Source of the DNA: Zygnema cylindricum
Taxonomy: Eukaryota > Streptophyta > Zygnematophyceae > Zygnematales > Zygnemataceae
Assembly: GCA_037447655.1 (NCBI GenBank)
Contig: JBBHKE010001339.1
Location: forward strand, 128,669 to 192,668
Reading direction: 5' to 3'
Length of the DNA: 64,000 nt
In this document: positions 35,201 through 47,442 of the stretch, one piece after another
Numbering within the stretch: position 1 is the first letter of the stretch
How the letters are laid out: every line of letters begins with the position of its first letter
Position numbers and translations under genes: made by a program
Notes under the pieces: model-generated
The model's input: the letters and a program-made list of their open reading frames with translations, nothing else
Database searches by the model: none
Told to the model about the DNA's origin: nothing

Positions 35201-38200
35201 AGGGCCTCGAGGAGTTAGAGGAAGGTTTGCTCGAGATTTTAATCGATGCTGTACAGAAAGTGGGTTATCAGATTTTGTCAGACTCATACTTGACTGCAAT
35301 GAAAACATTTGTGATCGGCTCCTTAAAGTATGCCTTTGCTCAACCTAAGCCTATGGAAGCAGTCAGGGCACTCACTTCAGCGACACTGAAAATGGTTGAG
35401 GTGAGGGAGATCTTCAAGCCAATGCGTCCCACGTAACTAGCCTATTCTTATTTTTAATGGTTGCAAATTGTTGGGACCTAGTTTTGATAATGTACATTTT
35501 CAAACCAGAAGCATGGGCTATTTGCTGTTTTAGTAGTGGTTTTGCAGGTGTCCTTTGAGCCGTCAGCGATTGGCTATTATTTTATTTCAGTATCTGCTGA
35601 TAGATTTATTCCTGCTGATAATTGTGGTACTCGCACTTAACTTCAGTGTGTAAATCACGGTTGGAATGTTAGTTTTGGAATTTTTGGAGTGTTATGGCGG
35701 ATGTTTTAAGCGGTTCTATGCGCCAAAACTCGCCAACGATAATTCCTTCATGGTTTTTAAATCATAAATGTAAAAACACGACTTTGAAAAAAAAAAATAC
35801 GTGAAATCCGAAAATGCCAAACATCGCTTACATTGCACCACGGTGTTAAATGAAGGTTTCGTGCGGAGTATGTAGTCACGTCTTGAACGTTTCGTACAGT
35901 ATTTCACCGCTTCCCAACGTTTTTCATGGTGCCATATGACGTCAACAGTCGGCGTTTGACATTGAAAAAAACTAACAAGATATCTGAAGATATCACCCGT
36001 ATAATATTGCTTACATGGCACCACGGTATTAAATGAACGTTTCGTACAGTGTATTTGAATCACTTCCCAACGTTTTTGATGATGTCATATGATTTCAACA
36101 GTCGGTCGACGTTGGAACTAAAATGCCCCACAAGTTTTTATTATGTCTGCATACTTTTTCTCAGAAATGCATGTGTTAATGGATTCTCAACAATGCTTTC
36201 ACTTGTTATCCATTTGGCTATTAATGTTTGACCTGGTAAATATTCTTGAGTCATGCACCAAGTCAATCAACACTCACTTCTGAAGTAAAAGGTGATCCAA
36301 TCCCTTGCTCTAAAAGACAAATCCAATCTAAGATATAACGAATGGACAATGTTTCAATGTCCAACAGTCTCTGTGCAGCCACTGACGGTTGCATGCTGTC
36401 GAGGGTTAGAATTAGTTGCTCTTTCAATCTCAAGGACGCACAATATCTTCGTCACGTTATCACATCACAAGTCGTTTACTGCTCCAATAATAACCTATTT
36501 CAGTTTCCCTGATGACTTCTCTTTTTGTTTGTACTGATTCTTGCAGACATCACATGACGATAATGGACAGGACAAGTCACAAAATTCGAATACTTCTGAA
36601 GGTGATTCAGTGGCTTATAAAGTTGCAAGGCTTGGTCAGGAACTCTTTCAGCTCCTTGTCTCACACTCCCAATTTTCTGAAGTTCTCTTAGCGACCCCTC
36701 GTGGTTCCGAAAGGTCCCTTCCGGATGTTATGGGAAGGAGTGCAGGAAATGATGAGAGGTGGGGAACTTTAACCTCCATTTGCTCCCTCATAGACACACC
36801 CATGGAGCCTTCTCCCATGGAAATTGTAGGATTTGGGAAGAGCTCGCAGTCTCCAGAGAGAAACCATGCTACCGCTGGGGAAAAAAAACGGGAAACACCT
36901 CATTCTTCTTCAGCAGGTTTGAATTCGAGTGAAAATAAGGGGCATGTTTTAAGAGTGAAGGAGTATCTACACAATATAATTCGACATGAGCAGGACAAAA
37001 CTCTCCACGATTGGATAGAGCGCCATGTAGGAATGACTGTCAGGCAGACACATGAAATAGTGAAGCTTCTCCACGTCTTTTTGCAAATGAGACTGAAACA
37101 CATGGTGGGCTTTGCAGCATTAGATGAAGATCGCGATGATGTGTCATTTGATCACGTCCTGAGTTTACTAATGGCCTCTTATGGGGGCACAATGACTGAT
37201 TTAGACTGCTGGATATTTGCAGTCATCAGATTAATGGAAACCTGTGGAGGGGCAGGTTATAGAGGGATGTCTGGCATGGATTATTTATGGGGTGAAGGTG
37301 CTATAAAGAGAATGAGAGAGATAAATCCAGGTGGAAATACTAGGATGGAGGATAAAGCACTTGGCGGTGGAGAGGAAAGTGGTGCGTTTAGACCAGATAA
37401 TGAGGTGGGCAATGCTGATGTGGCAAGTTACCGGACCCCAAATGATATTGCTGAAGCACGGAGAAGGAGATACCGTGAAGAACTTTCTATGGACCCGAGG
37501 AGATGCGGTTTGACTGCCTTGTCATTTGCGGGTATCGGAAAAAAACACACCAGTGGAGGCAGTGAGGAGGCCGACCAAAGCACAGGAGCTCTGCATATCG
37601 AAAATAGCAGAGAAAAGGTGCTTCCTTTGGATTCTCTTTATACTGGGATTGGACTTGGAACTTACTCTGTCGGCGCCTTAACTTTTTTCGTAGATCGTGG
37701 ATTTTGACATGTGCATGTGGATTATGGTTCTGACTAATGCATTTTCTGATTCCTTTTCTGTTTTACCTGCTAATTTTATGCCATCCATACAAATGTACAG
37801 TATGTATCCCTATTAGTGTGGATGTTTCTGTGCACACGTGTCCGATTTTTGATTGGAGACCGCCGATCGGAAGGTGAGAATCGTACCTTTCAATCGCAAC
37901 CGTCAGATTAACAATCCGACAGGTGTGCACCTAAAAAAATATGTTCTAAGTGGCAAAGAAAACACAGTAGTGGTACACAGTGCAGCGTGCTGATGTTTTA
38001 TGGTTCATGTTTATTCCATGGGTGTGTCATTGATGTCCACCCATCTCATTGCCTATGTTGGGCCCATTCCTTGCAACAGTATATGGTATACGATTCCACG
38101 TGTAGCTAGTCTTGACCTTGGTCTATCACAGGTCAGACTAGCAGGAGGAACTCTTTTTGTTGCTTCGTCACTGTGTTTGTTGTTGTGGAAACTCATGCCA

Positions 38201-41200
38201 TGTACGTTTTTGGATGCTTTTTCCTCTCTGGTGCTCGTACTATCGACAGCACTGATTTTAACGTCAATTCAAGCCACTTCGAATTTATTTTGCGGTTTTG
38301 TTACGACATGATGGGATGTGTTTGTGGACGATCTAACATGGTTATTATAAGTCACCGGTTTCATAATGTTCTGTTTAAGCAGAACAAACTTCACAAATGA
38401 AAATACTTTCGGTTGATAACATTTTTGAATCACATGTCATTCTAAGAGACACACTCATAACATGCGGTTGTTGAGTTGAATTCCTTGCATCCCGTCTCTC
38501 CTCTTCTTGGACAGTTAGGCGACTCATCGTGTTAACTTTATTACATGAGAGAGTGCTGCAGTTTTATTTTTTTTAGATGATCAGAATGCCATTGAACTCT
38601 TACAATGTGGCGGAAATTTTGGAAGATTCTGTATACTTTCTCCAACCTGGAATGTGACTCTCAAGCACACAACCTTTCAAGACATCTTGGCGGTTTCCTT
38701 CAATTTACTGTCAGTCAATCGAGTTACTGAGTTCTGTCTCTTCTGCCTTTTTTTTCCTTTATCAGGTGTCATTATTGGGTAGTTCTGCCTATCAGGAGAT
38801 GGAGTTGCGAGAAGCTGCCTATAATCCTGCCTTTTTTCTTCCCATGGCTCTCCATGTGCTCAATCGTGACTGTCTTAACCTCCGTGATTTCGCCCGACTT
38901 GGTTTGCTGCCAGTGGCTTGTGCTTCTCTTTGCTCATCTGATGAGTCTTTGCGTCGGCTCGGTTATGAAATATTGGGAAAATATGGCTCTGCACTCGAGG
39001 TAAGCTCCCTGTTTTCCTTCTCCACTATTGTGGCCCTTCTTGTTGACGTGCTTCAACGGACACTTACTTTTTCCAACACTCACTCAAAACATTGAGGCAA
39101 AATTGGACCAAGATTTGCATGCAACAGTGGTTGAGACGCAAGGAGAGCATTTGACTAGTCATGGTTTTTTAACAGAAATCAAGAGAGAGTCGTGAAACGT
39201 CTTATTGCTGGATGGACTTGGAATCTTTAGTTGTGATGGTGTTTTAGTATCCCTTGGAATGCAGGCATCTTCTAGCTTTAAGGAAAAGCCACAGCTGGAG
39301 CTTCTTCTCCGATATATTCGGAATGCAGTGGAAGAACCTTTCCAGCGTCTTCCGGCTATTTCGGTCATTTTTGCAGCAGAGGCCGCCTGCATTGTGGTGC
39401 ATTCTGAGTCGCTGCACTATGCTGCTGTAAATAAGGCTCTACTTTATCGTCCAGCGCTTGACTTAGAAGTAAAGCCTCCTCAACCATCCTTAGTTTTTTT
39501 TTGTCATATTCACTTCCTCGTGGTCCTATGTTTGATGTTGTTGCCAGTTTTCTATCAACCTGAACAGGTCTCACTTAGACGGATGGGAACCTGGAAGGAT
39601 GAGGGGTTGAACAGATACACACTTATCTGCACTAATAATTTTTTTGGGAGTGGTTCAAGAAGCATCTTTTAAAAAGGCCTTAAGGTTTAAAGCAACAAGA
39701 ATTTAATGTCTTAAGCATTCTAATTTGACTCTGAAAATGTTTATCTTACGAGGCATTGTTTTACAGTCATCGACTTGTTGTGGACAAAAACTGAAAACCA
39801 TAGAAGAGTGGGCAGTATTGTACACAATCGTGTCAGGACCAAGATGTCGCTTAACAATTTTATTATTAAATGTTATCCGTTATTTACTATTCACTTGTGT
39901 ATAAAGAATTTGTCCTTTTGTCGTTTTGCAACATTTACAGTGTAAAAACCAAGAAATAAAGGGTGTGTAAAACTGAAAGATACGTGTCAAAAGGAAAAAT
40001 CAATACAAAATTGGGAGGTGAAATTAAAGTCAGTTGTTATTGCTGATTTTCGGCTTCCTTGTGGGTGGGTTCTTTTACTTTGTCAGGATATTCCGATGTT
40101 TTTCCAAACCTTCAAAAGTGGCGCCATGCATACATACCGTGCCGAGCGGACATGGATGTTGCGACAGCTGGCAGCAGGTCTGGCAACATCAACAGATGCC
40201 ATAATTTTTCGACGACGGTTTGTAATGGAGCTTCTGATGAGTTTTTGTGACTGCCCGCTAACAGACGCTTATACTCGGAAACTCTTCTTGCAGGTAAGAG
40301 AGATTTTCAAACTACAGCGGATGAGTTAGGGAAACCAGCCTCGTGTAATCTGCGTTTTGTCACAGTTATCAGTTAGTGTGGAGTTAACAGGAAATTTGAA
40401 ACGTAATTTCTTTACGTGTAGCACTGTTTTTCGGATGTCAGACTACTTCGCTTAAGTCTAAGGTATTGTGGACCATTTTGAAACTTAATATGGGACGTGC
40501 GCACGGATGTGTTACTCGTCATGGAGTGATGAAATATATTATATGTTTGGTATATATGTGGTATATCATCTCTCTATGTTTCCATTCTGTGATACCACTG
40601 TATTCCACAATGTACCTCAAACCAGGTTCACATTTACCAAGCTTAACCAAATGGTTTAAAAAAGCTGCTTGAACTGAATCAAATTGGTTCAAACCGTTAA
40701 GACCAGTCCTTCGATGAAATCACTCAAATATTGGTTTTGTTCAGTTCAGTTAGACTCCACACCAGGCTCAATGCTATACAAATAATAAGTGGGGCCTACA
40801 AGCTTGCAATTTATCGCATTTGAAGAGGATCCTTGACATTTTATTGTGGCTCGCTGAATAGACCGAGTCTTTTACATTGAGTTTATTTGGTTACATTCAA
40901 CTATTGTTCTCCGACAAGCTTTGCCCATACATAAGCTACAACTTACTATGGAGCATTGTTGAGGTTTGACAGGTGTACAAATAGTAGTGTGGACAGATTT
41001 GCCAAAACTCTGTATTGTATAGCTTATATTTGTTTTGAATTTGCACTAAAAGGGGAAACTAAGTCTTTTTTCAAGACAGTTTCTAAGCAACTACTGGTGT
41101 GAAAGTACTCTGCCCATCGTTGTTAGTGTTAAACATATTACGGGCAGCTATAAATTTTTGGTTGCATTTTCAACTGTTGGATTGTTTTTTTCAATGGATC

Positions 41201-43081
41201 AATCAACGCGTAAGACTTTACCTTTTAATTACTTGCCTCAAAAAAAAACATCCAATGGTTAAAATTAAAGTGAAAGACGTTTTACTGCTCGAAAAGCCCT
41301 AAGAGCGCCGGGCAGTGTAGCTCTCCAACCCTCCCTCTATGCCTCCTGGTTTAGTGGCCTGTTAAGGGGGCAATCTCTTGAGGCAGTTAGTGCAAATATG
41401 GCCACCAAGGACTAGCTCTCGAGTATCTTAGATGTTTCTTATATTATGTTTTGGGAGGTTTGCAGGTGATAAGGAAAGGAGCGGAAATTCCCCATTGTGC
41501 ATACGACATGGTGGAGAATACTGGATTGATGCCATGGCTGGGGAGGGCAGTGGCTTCAGCTACTTCCTCTGTTGGATGGGGGGTTCAGAAAGAAGGAAAG
41601 GAGATGGTTGAGAGTGCGGCCATGGCAGTCGAGGTCAGTTTACTTTTGTAGAACCTTCTGTGTAAAAATGGATCAATCACCAGGTGTTTAAGACTCGACT
41701 TTTTATAATGAATTTTCTTGGTATTGGTTTTATTTACAGTATGGGTGTCAAGAAGGTTTCTAACAATCTGGTTGAAATGCGGAGTTCACCGTGTATCGTT
41801 ATCAGGGTAAATGTTTTTTTTGCCACTTAAAACAACTTTTCTCCTTTTCTCTGCGCACACTTGTCCGATTTTTGTTTGGAGACCGCCCATTGGAAGGTAA
41901 GCTCTCACTATTCCATCGCAACGGTCGAACCATTAAATCGTGTGCACGGAGAGAAGTTGATATAAGTGGCGAAAAAAACATCAAAACTAATAACTATACA
42001 GGGTGTACCGTTCTGCTTCAGCTTCTCCGGTTTGTGAGAACAATGATGACCTATGTTCTTTAAAATATGCAAGCTGTTCTACTAGCTCCTGAAGCTCCTT
42101 TACGGACCAAAATTAGCACTAGGTGCGAATGTGATTTTTAGTGTGTTTGCTAATTTGACTATGCCACTCTTGATTTTCCTTCCATCTTTCTCTATTTTTC
42201 AGATTATTGAGCTCTTACTCCTTGTCCCCAGCATCCAGAAGAGAGCCCTTGGTGAAGGATTTATCGACTTGTGCCATTGCACTCTCCTTCTGAATAGTCT
42301 GTTAGTAAATCCCTCCACTCCTTCCACCTTCCTAACAATTTTACGACGTCCTGTTTTACGTATTCTCGGTACTACTTTGGAAATCTCGAAGCATCGACAC
42401 TCGGGCACATTTACTTGCAAATTATCAAGTCAAGAGCTCTTAGAGGTCGTTCATTGGGTCGAGAAAGAGGCTTTTGAGAATCAAAACTCGAGGGCTTCCC
42501 TCGAAACTCAGGCACTATGTCTTCAGGTTCTTCTAAAAAGTGGTTGTCCGAGGCTCACGGAAAGCTCGGGAATTGAAGGAGTTTTGCTTCGACTTGGGCT
42601 ATGGGCTGTTTCTTCAGCAATAGAAATACCAGACTTTGGGCTTTGGGACAAACGGTTGGGACTCTTTCCTCTCGCATTCTCAGATCAAAGTGCTTCGGAG
42701 GAGGAGAGGAAGAGCCATAAGGAACTGGTTCTCCACTGGGTATCAACTACACTCTGCAATGCCGGACTTAGAGAAATAAAGGAAATAAAAGCTCATGGTG
42801 ATAAATTTCTGCTTTCAAATCCTAGTAGGTTCATCTCTCTGTTTTCCAGTTCCGGTCAGATTCCTTCACCTCATCAAAACCACGGTAGTAAAGTAGATAC
42901 AACTACCTATTATGATTCTCATTGTTGTTTCTCTGACAGAGAAGTGTTTTCCATGAAGAGACTTTTAGCAAAAGGCTTATTGTCTCTACACTCAAAAATG
43001 GATATAGTAGGGAAAAAGCGGTGCATAAAACCTCTTATCGATGTACTGAAGTTCTTGGATCCTGATCCCCTCACCAATTAA
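23224..43081 (+). CDS. URB1: URB1/Npa1, nucleolar pre-ribosomal-associated protein
   Basis: Fourteen exons with GT-AG introns and matching phases: 23224-23706, 25582-25679, 26689-27298, 27914-28329, 28975-29833, 30083-30743, 31116-31279, 31816-35400, 36547-37689, 38766-38999, 39265-39468, 40087-40293, 41466-41633, 42203-43081. The product is about 3236 aa. Residues 1-85 are acidic. Residues about 130-540 form the Npa1/Urb1 N-terminal helical-repeat domain (FIDFALSFLVVGD in exon 3, WFAASTIVSQLIK across exons 4-5). Exon 8 holds charged lysine/glutamate linkers. Exons 9-13 hold the NopRA1-like C-terminal domain (LYTGIGLGTYSVGALTFF, LLGSSAYQEMELREAAYNP, AERTWMLRQLAAGL). URB1 acts in the nucleolus in early 60S subunit assembly. 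The protein is longer than the roughly 2500 aa usual in plants, mainly in linker regions. The exon 9 donor (37690) was chosen because it is the one that keeps phase. The start at 23224 has good context (GCCATGG). Confidence 0.9.
23707..25581 (+). other. URB1 intron 1 (1.9 kb) carrying MITE sequence
   Basis: The donor is GTAAGT and the acceptor is TTTGCAG. The intron holds a short purine-rich tract (24575-24660), a complete TA-flanked MITE at 24709-24972 and a single MITE end at about 25503-25527. The single end finishes about 55 bp before the acceptor. Confidence 0.75.
24709..24972. mobile_element. TA-flanked MITE in URB1 intron 1
   Basis: The left end is TA then CACCGTGAATCGTTATTAG. The right end is CTAGTAATGATTTACGGTG then TA. 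A second, internal copy of the end (CGCTGTGTATTGTTATTAG) at about 24779 suggests a nested insertion or internal duplication. Confidence 0.8.
31285..31448. repeat. 58-60-bp tandem repeat in URB1 intron 7
   Basis: Three copies of a unit containing TTTGGCCTGACTAATATG followed by CGAAAGTTTAATGGTAGAAG begin about 31288, 31350 and 31406. The third copy is shorter. The repeat starts only a few bases after the exon 7 donor. Confidence 0.8.
35826..36118. repeat. 183-bp tandem duplication in URB1 intron 8
   Basis: Two diverged copies start GCTTACATTGCACCACGGT (35826) and GCTTACATGGCACCACGGT (36009). Both continue through CGTTTCGTACAGT, CTTCCCAACGTTTTT and CAACAGTCGG. The second copy is shortened. Confidence 0.8.
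37810..37986. mobile_element. Eroded TA-type MITE in URB1 intron 9
   Basis: The internal sequence (CACACGTGTCCGATTTTTG, GGAGACCGCC, CAATCGCAACCGTC, AAGTGGC) matches the better preserved MITE at 41785-42007. The terminal repeats are decayed (TATTAGTGTGGATG on the left, GTACACAGTGCA on the right). Confidence 0.65.
41785..42007. mobile_element. TA-flanked MITE in URB1 intron 13 (223 bp)
   Basis: The left end is TT then CACCGTGTATCGTTATCAG. The right end is ACTAATAACTATACAGGGTG then TA. Subterminal TTTTTTTTGCCACTTAAAA and AAGTGGCGAAAAAAAC pair as inverted repeats. No coding capacity. Confidence 0.8.
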
Positions 43082-44100
43082 CGTCAAAATAAGATTACGT
43101 TAATAATAATGTGAACTGAGAACGTTGTTTCCCTTGAAGTGATGAAAGTATAAATTGAGGTTTTTGCTCATCAAGTGCTTGTAAACCAATTTCCTTCCAC
43201 TGCAGGGATTGTTTTCTCAATCGTTTGTGGTTTCGAGTTTGTCCAAATCCTTTAGATGTTTGGAGGTTGGAGGGATATACTCCATTAGGTGTCGTGGAAA
43301 AGGTAGAGCAGTTTTTCACTTCTTCTTTGACTCTTTGTCTTCGTCTTCGTCTTTGTCTCCTTCTTTGTTTTCTTTCTTCAATTTCGTCTTGGTCTTGGTC
43401 TTTGTCTTTGTCTTTGTCTTTGTTGTTGAATTCTTCATCTTTGAATGGTGGAACTCTAGGCTATTTTTGGTGCTAGTTTTTTTCAAGGAGTATGTTTTGG
43501 CAGTAGTATATCTTCCACACCATCGGGTGTCAAACATTTATTAAATAAGCAAGTGGGTCGTTATAATTTATGAATGAACTACGGTCGTAAACGTGTGTGA
43601 GTTTAAGTTTGAAAGGTTGTTTTTGCACAAAGTCAACGCATACTATTTCCTTGCAAGTGATGTCAAAGGATTATCGTGAAAGGGGTGTAAATTAAAACGT
43701 TTCGACAAGGCCAGTGGCATGGACTATTTTCTTTTTTTGTTTTTGTATGTACAACGATTAAAAGAAAAATCTTCTTGGGAATGTTGTTGCTCTTTGATCT
43801 CAACTTAAGACCTTAATAACATAAATCAGCTTATCACAAGGAAAATATGCGTAAATGTTTAGTTTACGGAACAGGAAACTGGAATAGACCAATGGGCAAA
43901 ATTTGTTTTTTATGTCCCTAAAGATTGTGGGTCATACAAAAAAGTTCTACGAAGGAAAAAGTCTTATAATACTGTTCAGGTTTTTTACACTGCTGTACGG
44001 TATGCGTATTCTGGACATAGAAATATTCTGAACATAGAAACTGTAATCCATGTTTGAGATCAGTATACTGGTTATTTTGTTAAGGTGGAATCTCGTTAAC
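43082..44100. other. Region downstream of URB1 with GTCTTT microsatellite
   Basis: The segment contains the presumed URB1 3' UTR and a CTTCGTCTTTGTCTTTGT-type hexanucleotide microsatellite at 43325-43435. No gene was recognised. A clear polyadenylation signal cannot be assigned. Confidence 0.55.
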
Positions 44101-44329
44101 TACACCATGTATCGCTATTAGTGTTAATGTTTTTTTTGCCACTTACAACATCTTTTCTCTTACACGTTTGTCACATTATGGATGCGACAGTGGCGATTGA
44201 ATACCAAGATTTTCACCTTCCAACTGGAGCTCTCCATGTGAAAATCATGAAAATCGGACAAGTATGTACGGAGGAAAGATGTTTTAAGTGACGAAAAAAT
44301 TATTAACACTAATAGCGATACACGGTGTA
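44101..44329. mobile_element. TA-flanked MITE (229 bp)
   Basis: The ends are TA-CACCATGTATCGCTATTAG and CTAATAGCGATACACGGTG-TA. Subterminal TTTTTTTTGCCACTTA and TTAAGTGACGAAAAAA are inverted. This is one of the best-preserved family members here. Confidence 0.88.
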
Positions 44330-44760
44330 CATTTTGTGCCCAAAGTTAACCAGAAAACAAGTTGGCTAATAAAAGATAACCTGGGTTTAACCAACAACCG
44401 GGTGACAAGACCAAAAAACATTGATAAACTATAACCCTTATGGGCAAAACGTTCTTGTTGTTTACATTTTGAGCCTGGCATGTTGGACAAAGTTGGGAAG
44501 GTGGGGGTTATAATGGAAAAATGAACTTTACAAAAAACTTTCAAAGATCTTGATTGCGGGTTTTTTCTGAAGGAGAATTAAAACCAAGGAAACATCATGA
44601 CAAAATGTCAATGAACAAATGTTGTTTTTACTGTCAATTGGATCCTTACCATCATGATCATCTGAACATGAATTATGTTTTTTACACCTCATTTATCGTG
44701 GTAAGAATGTTATACAGACGAGTGTTAGATTCGATTTTCATCGGTACTGTCTTTCAATGC

Positions 44761-44918
44761 TACACCGCCCAACGTTATTAGTGTTTAAGGATTTATCAGT
44801 GTTGGCAGAATGTTGTCCACTTCTTCAAATAATGTTGCTAGCACTATTTTGTGATTATTGGCCAAAAAAAGTAGGGACCGAATTAGTGTTATCAACTCTA
44901 GTAATGATGGGTGGAGTC
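44761..44918. mobile_element. Degenerate TA-type MITE
   Basis: The left end is clear (TA-CACCGCCCAACGTTATTAG). The right end is a weak inverse (CTCTAGTAATGATGGGTG). About 158 bp. Confidence 0.5.
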
Positions 44919-45215
44919 GTCACGGGGCTTCCTTCAGCCGGAGCCAAAGAAATTATAAAGTGGCAAGCAAACACGTTTTAATGGTACAAAAAGGAGCACT
45001 GTGCCAAAGTGTGTGCCAAAGTGTTCGACGAAAGCTGTACTGAATAAAATCGAGCGTCTAAACAGAATTGGAGAAGAGAATGGGAATAATATCATCTCGC
45101 TCTTGTCGCGACGCATCGTGCCAAAGGCATGTACGACCGCTCTTCGAACATCGTGCAATTCTGTGTCATCCATTGGACTACATAATTTAAGAAGCCTCTA
45201 GATAGTTTTTAACTA

Positions 45216-46265
45216 ACCCACTTCAAGCCACAACCACTGCTGCCCAAGAAAGCAAAATGACAGTTTGACTGCACCCCTGTGCTGCTCGGACTCCCTTGAG
45301 TACGTAACAAAAAAAATCATTGAAAACGGCCAACCAGCCGATAAGTTATGAGTCGGCAAAAATGCCAATCTTATATAAAAGCTCTCTTAGAGAGAGGTGA
45401 CTACCTACTAGGTTTTCCTAAGTCCTAAACGCCTCTCACAACCCCTATCTACTGAAATACGAACCAATCACATGACTGTAAAGTACAAAAAGGTACTACG
45501 GCCGATGTCTTTTCTGTACGGCCTGTGTACGACAAGGCCACTGAGTGGACGCGTGTCACTCTTCCACTCGTCCGTATGTTCCCTGGAATTCCTGCGACCA
45601 AATGTTATCCTTCCATGTGGCGCCAGGTCATGCCACGTCCATAAACACCAAAGTGACCATTTCGCGATCTCGACAGTGATGTATGCCGTCGGATTAAATG
45701 CGACATTAAATGTCAGCCGTCGAAACAAATGTCCGATTCATTTGTTTCTACGAAATGACGTCCGCACTGAAACTTTAACTACTTCTACTACTTCTAGGCG
45801 CCGCGATCGCGGGATATGTACTTTTGGCGTTTTACGGCCATCGCCACGTCAAGTGACACGTGGCACGTCAACAATGGATTGCGACGACTCCGGAGATTAC
45901 GCGAACAAATAGGGATATGACATGTGTCGACATTTCGGCCATATCGTACGATGGTCGTACAGAAAGTACACCGACACCTGTACTTTTCTGTACGGTACAG
46001 TAAAGTGATTGGTGCCGTACGTCAGAAGATAGGGTCTTAGAGAGAGAATAGGACTTATAATTTTTTGGGTAGGTAGTCGCCTCTCCCAGGGAGCATCTTG
46101 TATAAAAAGCAAACTTTGGCCAGCCATAACTATCAATTTACTTGACCATTTTCAGTGATTCTTTTTGCTGCGGACTCACGGGAGTCCACGCTACAAAGGG
46201 GTGTAGTCGGTAAAAGTTTTTGCTTTCCAGGGTGGCTGCATTTCTAAGGGAAAGTCAAAGTGGGT
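45216..46265. mobile_element. 1.05-kb element with about 330-bp inverted arms
   Basis: The left arm (45216-45560) and right arm (about 45920-46265) are long imperfect inverted repeats. The termini read ACCCACTT and AAGTGGGT. Matching internal blocks include CTTATATAAAAGCTCTC versus the inverse of GAGCATCTTGTATAAAAAG, and CCAATCAC next to the GTACGG-type blocks. Long arms and no open frame suggest a non-autonomous MULE-like or foldback element. No clean target duplication is visible. Confidence 0.75.
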
Positions 46266-46431
46266 GAATGTGTCCAAAACTCATATTCTAACTTTGCATT
46301 CTGTGGTGGAACTGAGCACACAGAAAGTCTTATTTCACAAGGGTGAAACTATAATGGATTTATGATTGTCAAGGGGTCGGTCATTTGGGTTTATATCAAC
46401 TTGGAGTCGACACTATCTAGATTAGCTTCTT

Positions 46432-46905
46432 TTGGATCTGCGATTTCTGTGGGCAATGGAGCACACAGAGTTTCAAGTCGCGCATGATTTGATTTGGGAT
46501 GCGATTGCTGCGATCGTCGTCGAAGCAGGCTACATTGTGAAGCGGGAAGTTTCTCATATCGTACCTCCTCGTTCCGAATTTACTGGTCTCCGAAGTCCTC
46601 GGGTTGACTTGGTTTTCCTCCACGAGATTGGGCGGACCTTGGGTGATGTGGTCCTTACTGGTCCGACTGGGACCCATGTTTCTTCTCGCGCGGACCGAGA
46701 CGTGGCGGACTAGTTTGTCCCATTCGCAGCAGAAATTTTTGGTTCTTTGGACAAGTCTTTCGATGATTTTCTCTGCAACTGTGCTAAGAGAGCTTTTGAA
46801 TCCAAGGGTCCAGGAAGTCCTTCCCCAAGCCTTCTCGTTGCTTTTTACCGTCAGCGTGTTTTAGTTGCCCTTCAACGAGTGCAAGCTGCGACCCTTCTGC
46901 GTTGA
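46432..46905 (+). pseudogene. Non-LTR retrotransposon nuclease-like tail, broken
   Basis: One frame reads VAHDLIWDAIAAIV, then SPRVDLVFLHEIGRTLGDVV, an in-frame TAG at 46711, then FVPFAAEIFGSLDKSFDDFL and FYRQRVLVALQRVQA, ending at TGA 46903-46905. It is homologous to the copy at 19218-20259 (shared FYRQxVxVALQRVxA and GDVVL). About 30 residues present in that copy are missing just before the stop. The RT and upstream parts are absent. Confidence 0.65.
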
Positions 46906-47144
46906 AGCACGGTGGCGGATGATAGGCGAGGCCTTCCATACCTTCCTCCACGGGATCCGGTCCACATCCACGATCTTCGGGGGTGTGGAATTGTGTTTGT
47001 TAGGGTTGTGGGGCTTCATATAGAGTGGGTTTTTCTTTTTTGTCTAGTCATCTTTGGTTTTTTGTTTTGTCTTGCTAGTTAGCCTAATTGCCTCTGTTTT
47101 CCTCATTTGTTTGTTTTGTTTTGTTTTTACTAGTGTTGGGTATC
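46906..47144. other. Short T-rich spacer
   Basis: The segment follows the retrotransposon tail and may be its 3' UTR. It becomes T- and G-rich (TTTGTTTTGT) near 47060-47140. No gene. Confidence 0.4.
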
Positions 47145-47275
47145 GAGGACCACTTGCCGATATTCGATATGTACCGAATTTTAGGTACCCGATAATCGAT
47201 ATATCGCTTCGATATATCGATTATCGAAATATCGCGATATATCGCTGATATATCGTATCGACGATATATCGAAAA
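47145..47275. repeat. CGATAT-rich palindromic repeat, copy 2
   Basis: Begins with GTGTTGGGTATCGAGGACC and continues with ACCCGATAATCGATATATCG and many CGATATATCG palindromes. It is related to 12855-13035. Confidence 0.75.
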
Positions 47276-47299
47276 TGAAAATTTTATTTTTTTTTTCAA

Positions 47300-47365
47300 C
47301 CCCCCCCCCCCCCCCCCCCCCCCCGCGCCCCCGGGGGGGGGGGGGGGGGGGGGGGNNNNNNNNNN

Positions 47366-47442
<77 letters not shown>

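Noticed and set aside
42131-42202. Extension of the last URB1 exon upstream of 42203
   Set aside because: The sequence up to TTTTTCAG is a typical acceptor tract, and phase fits only from 42203.
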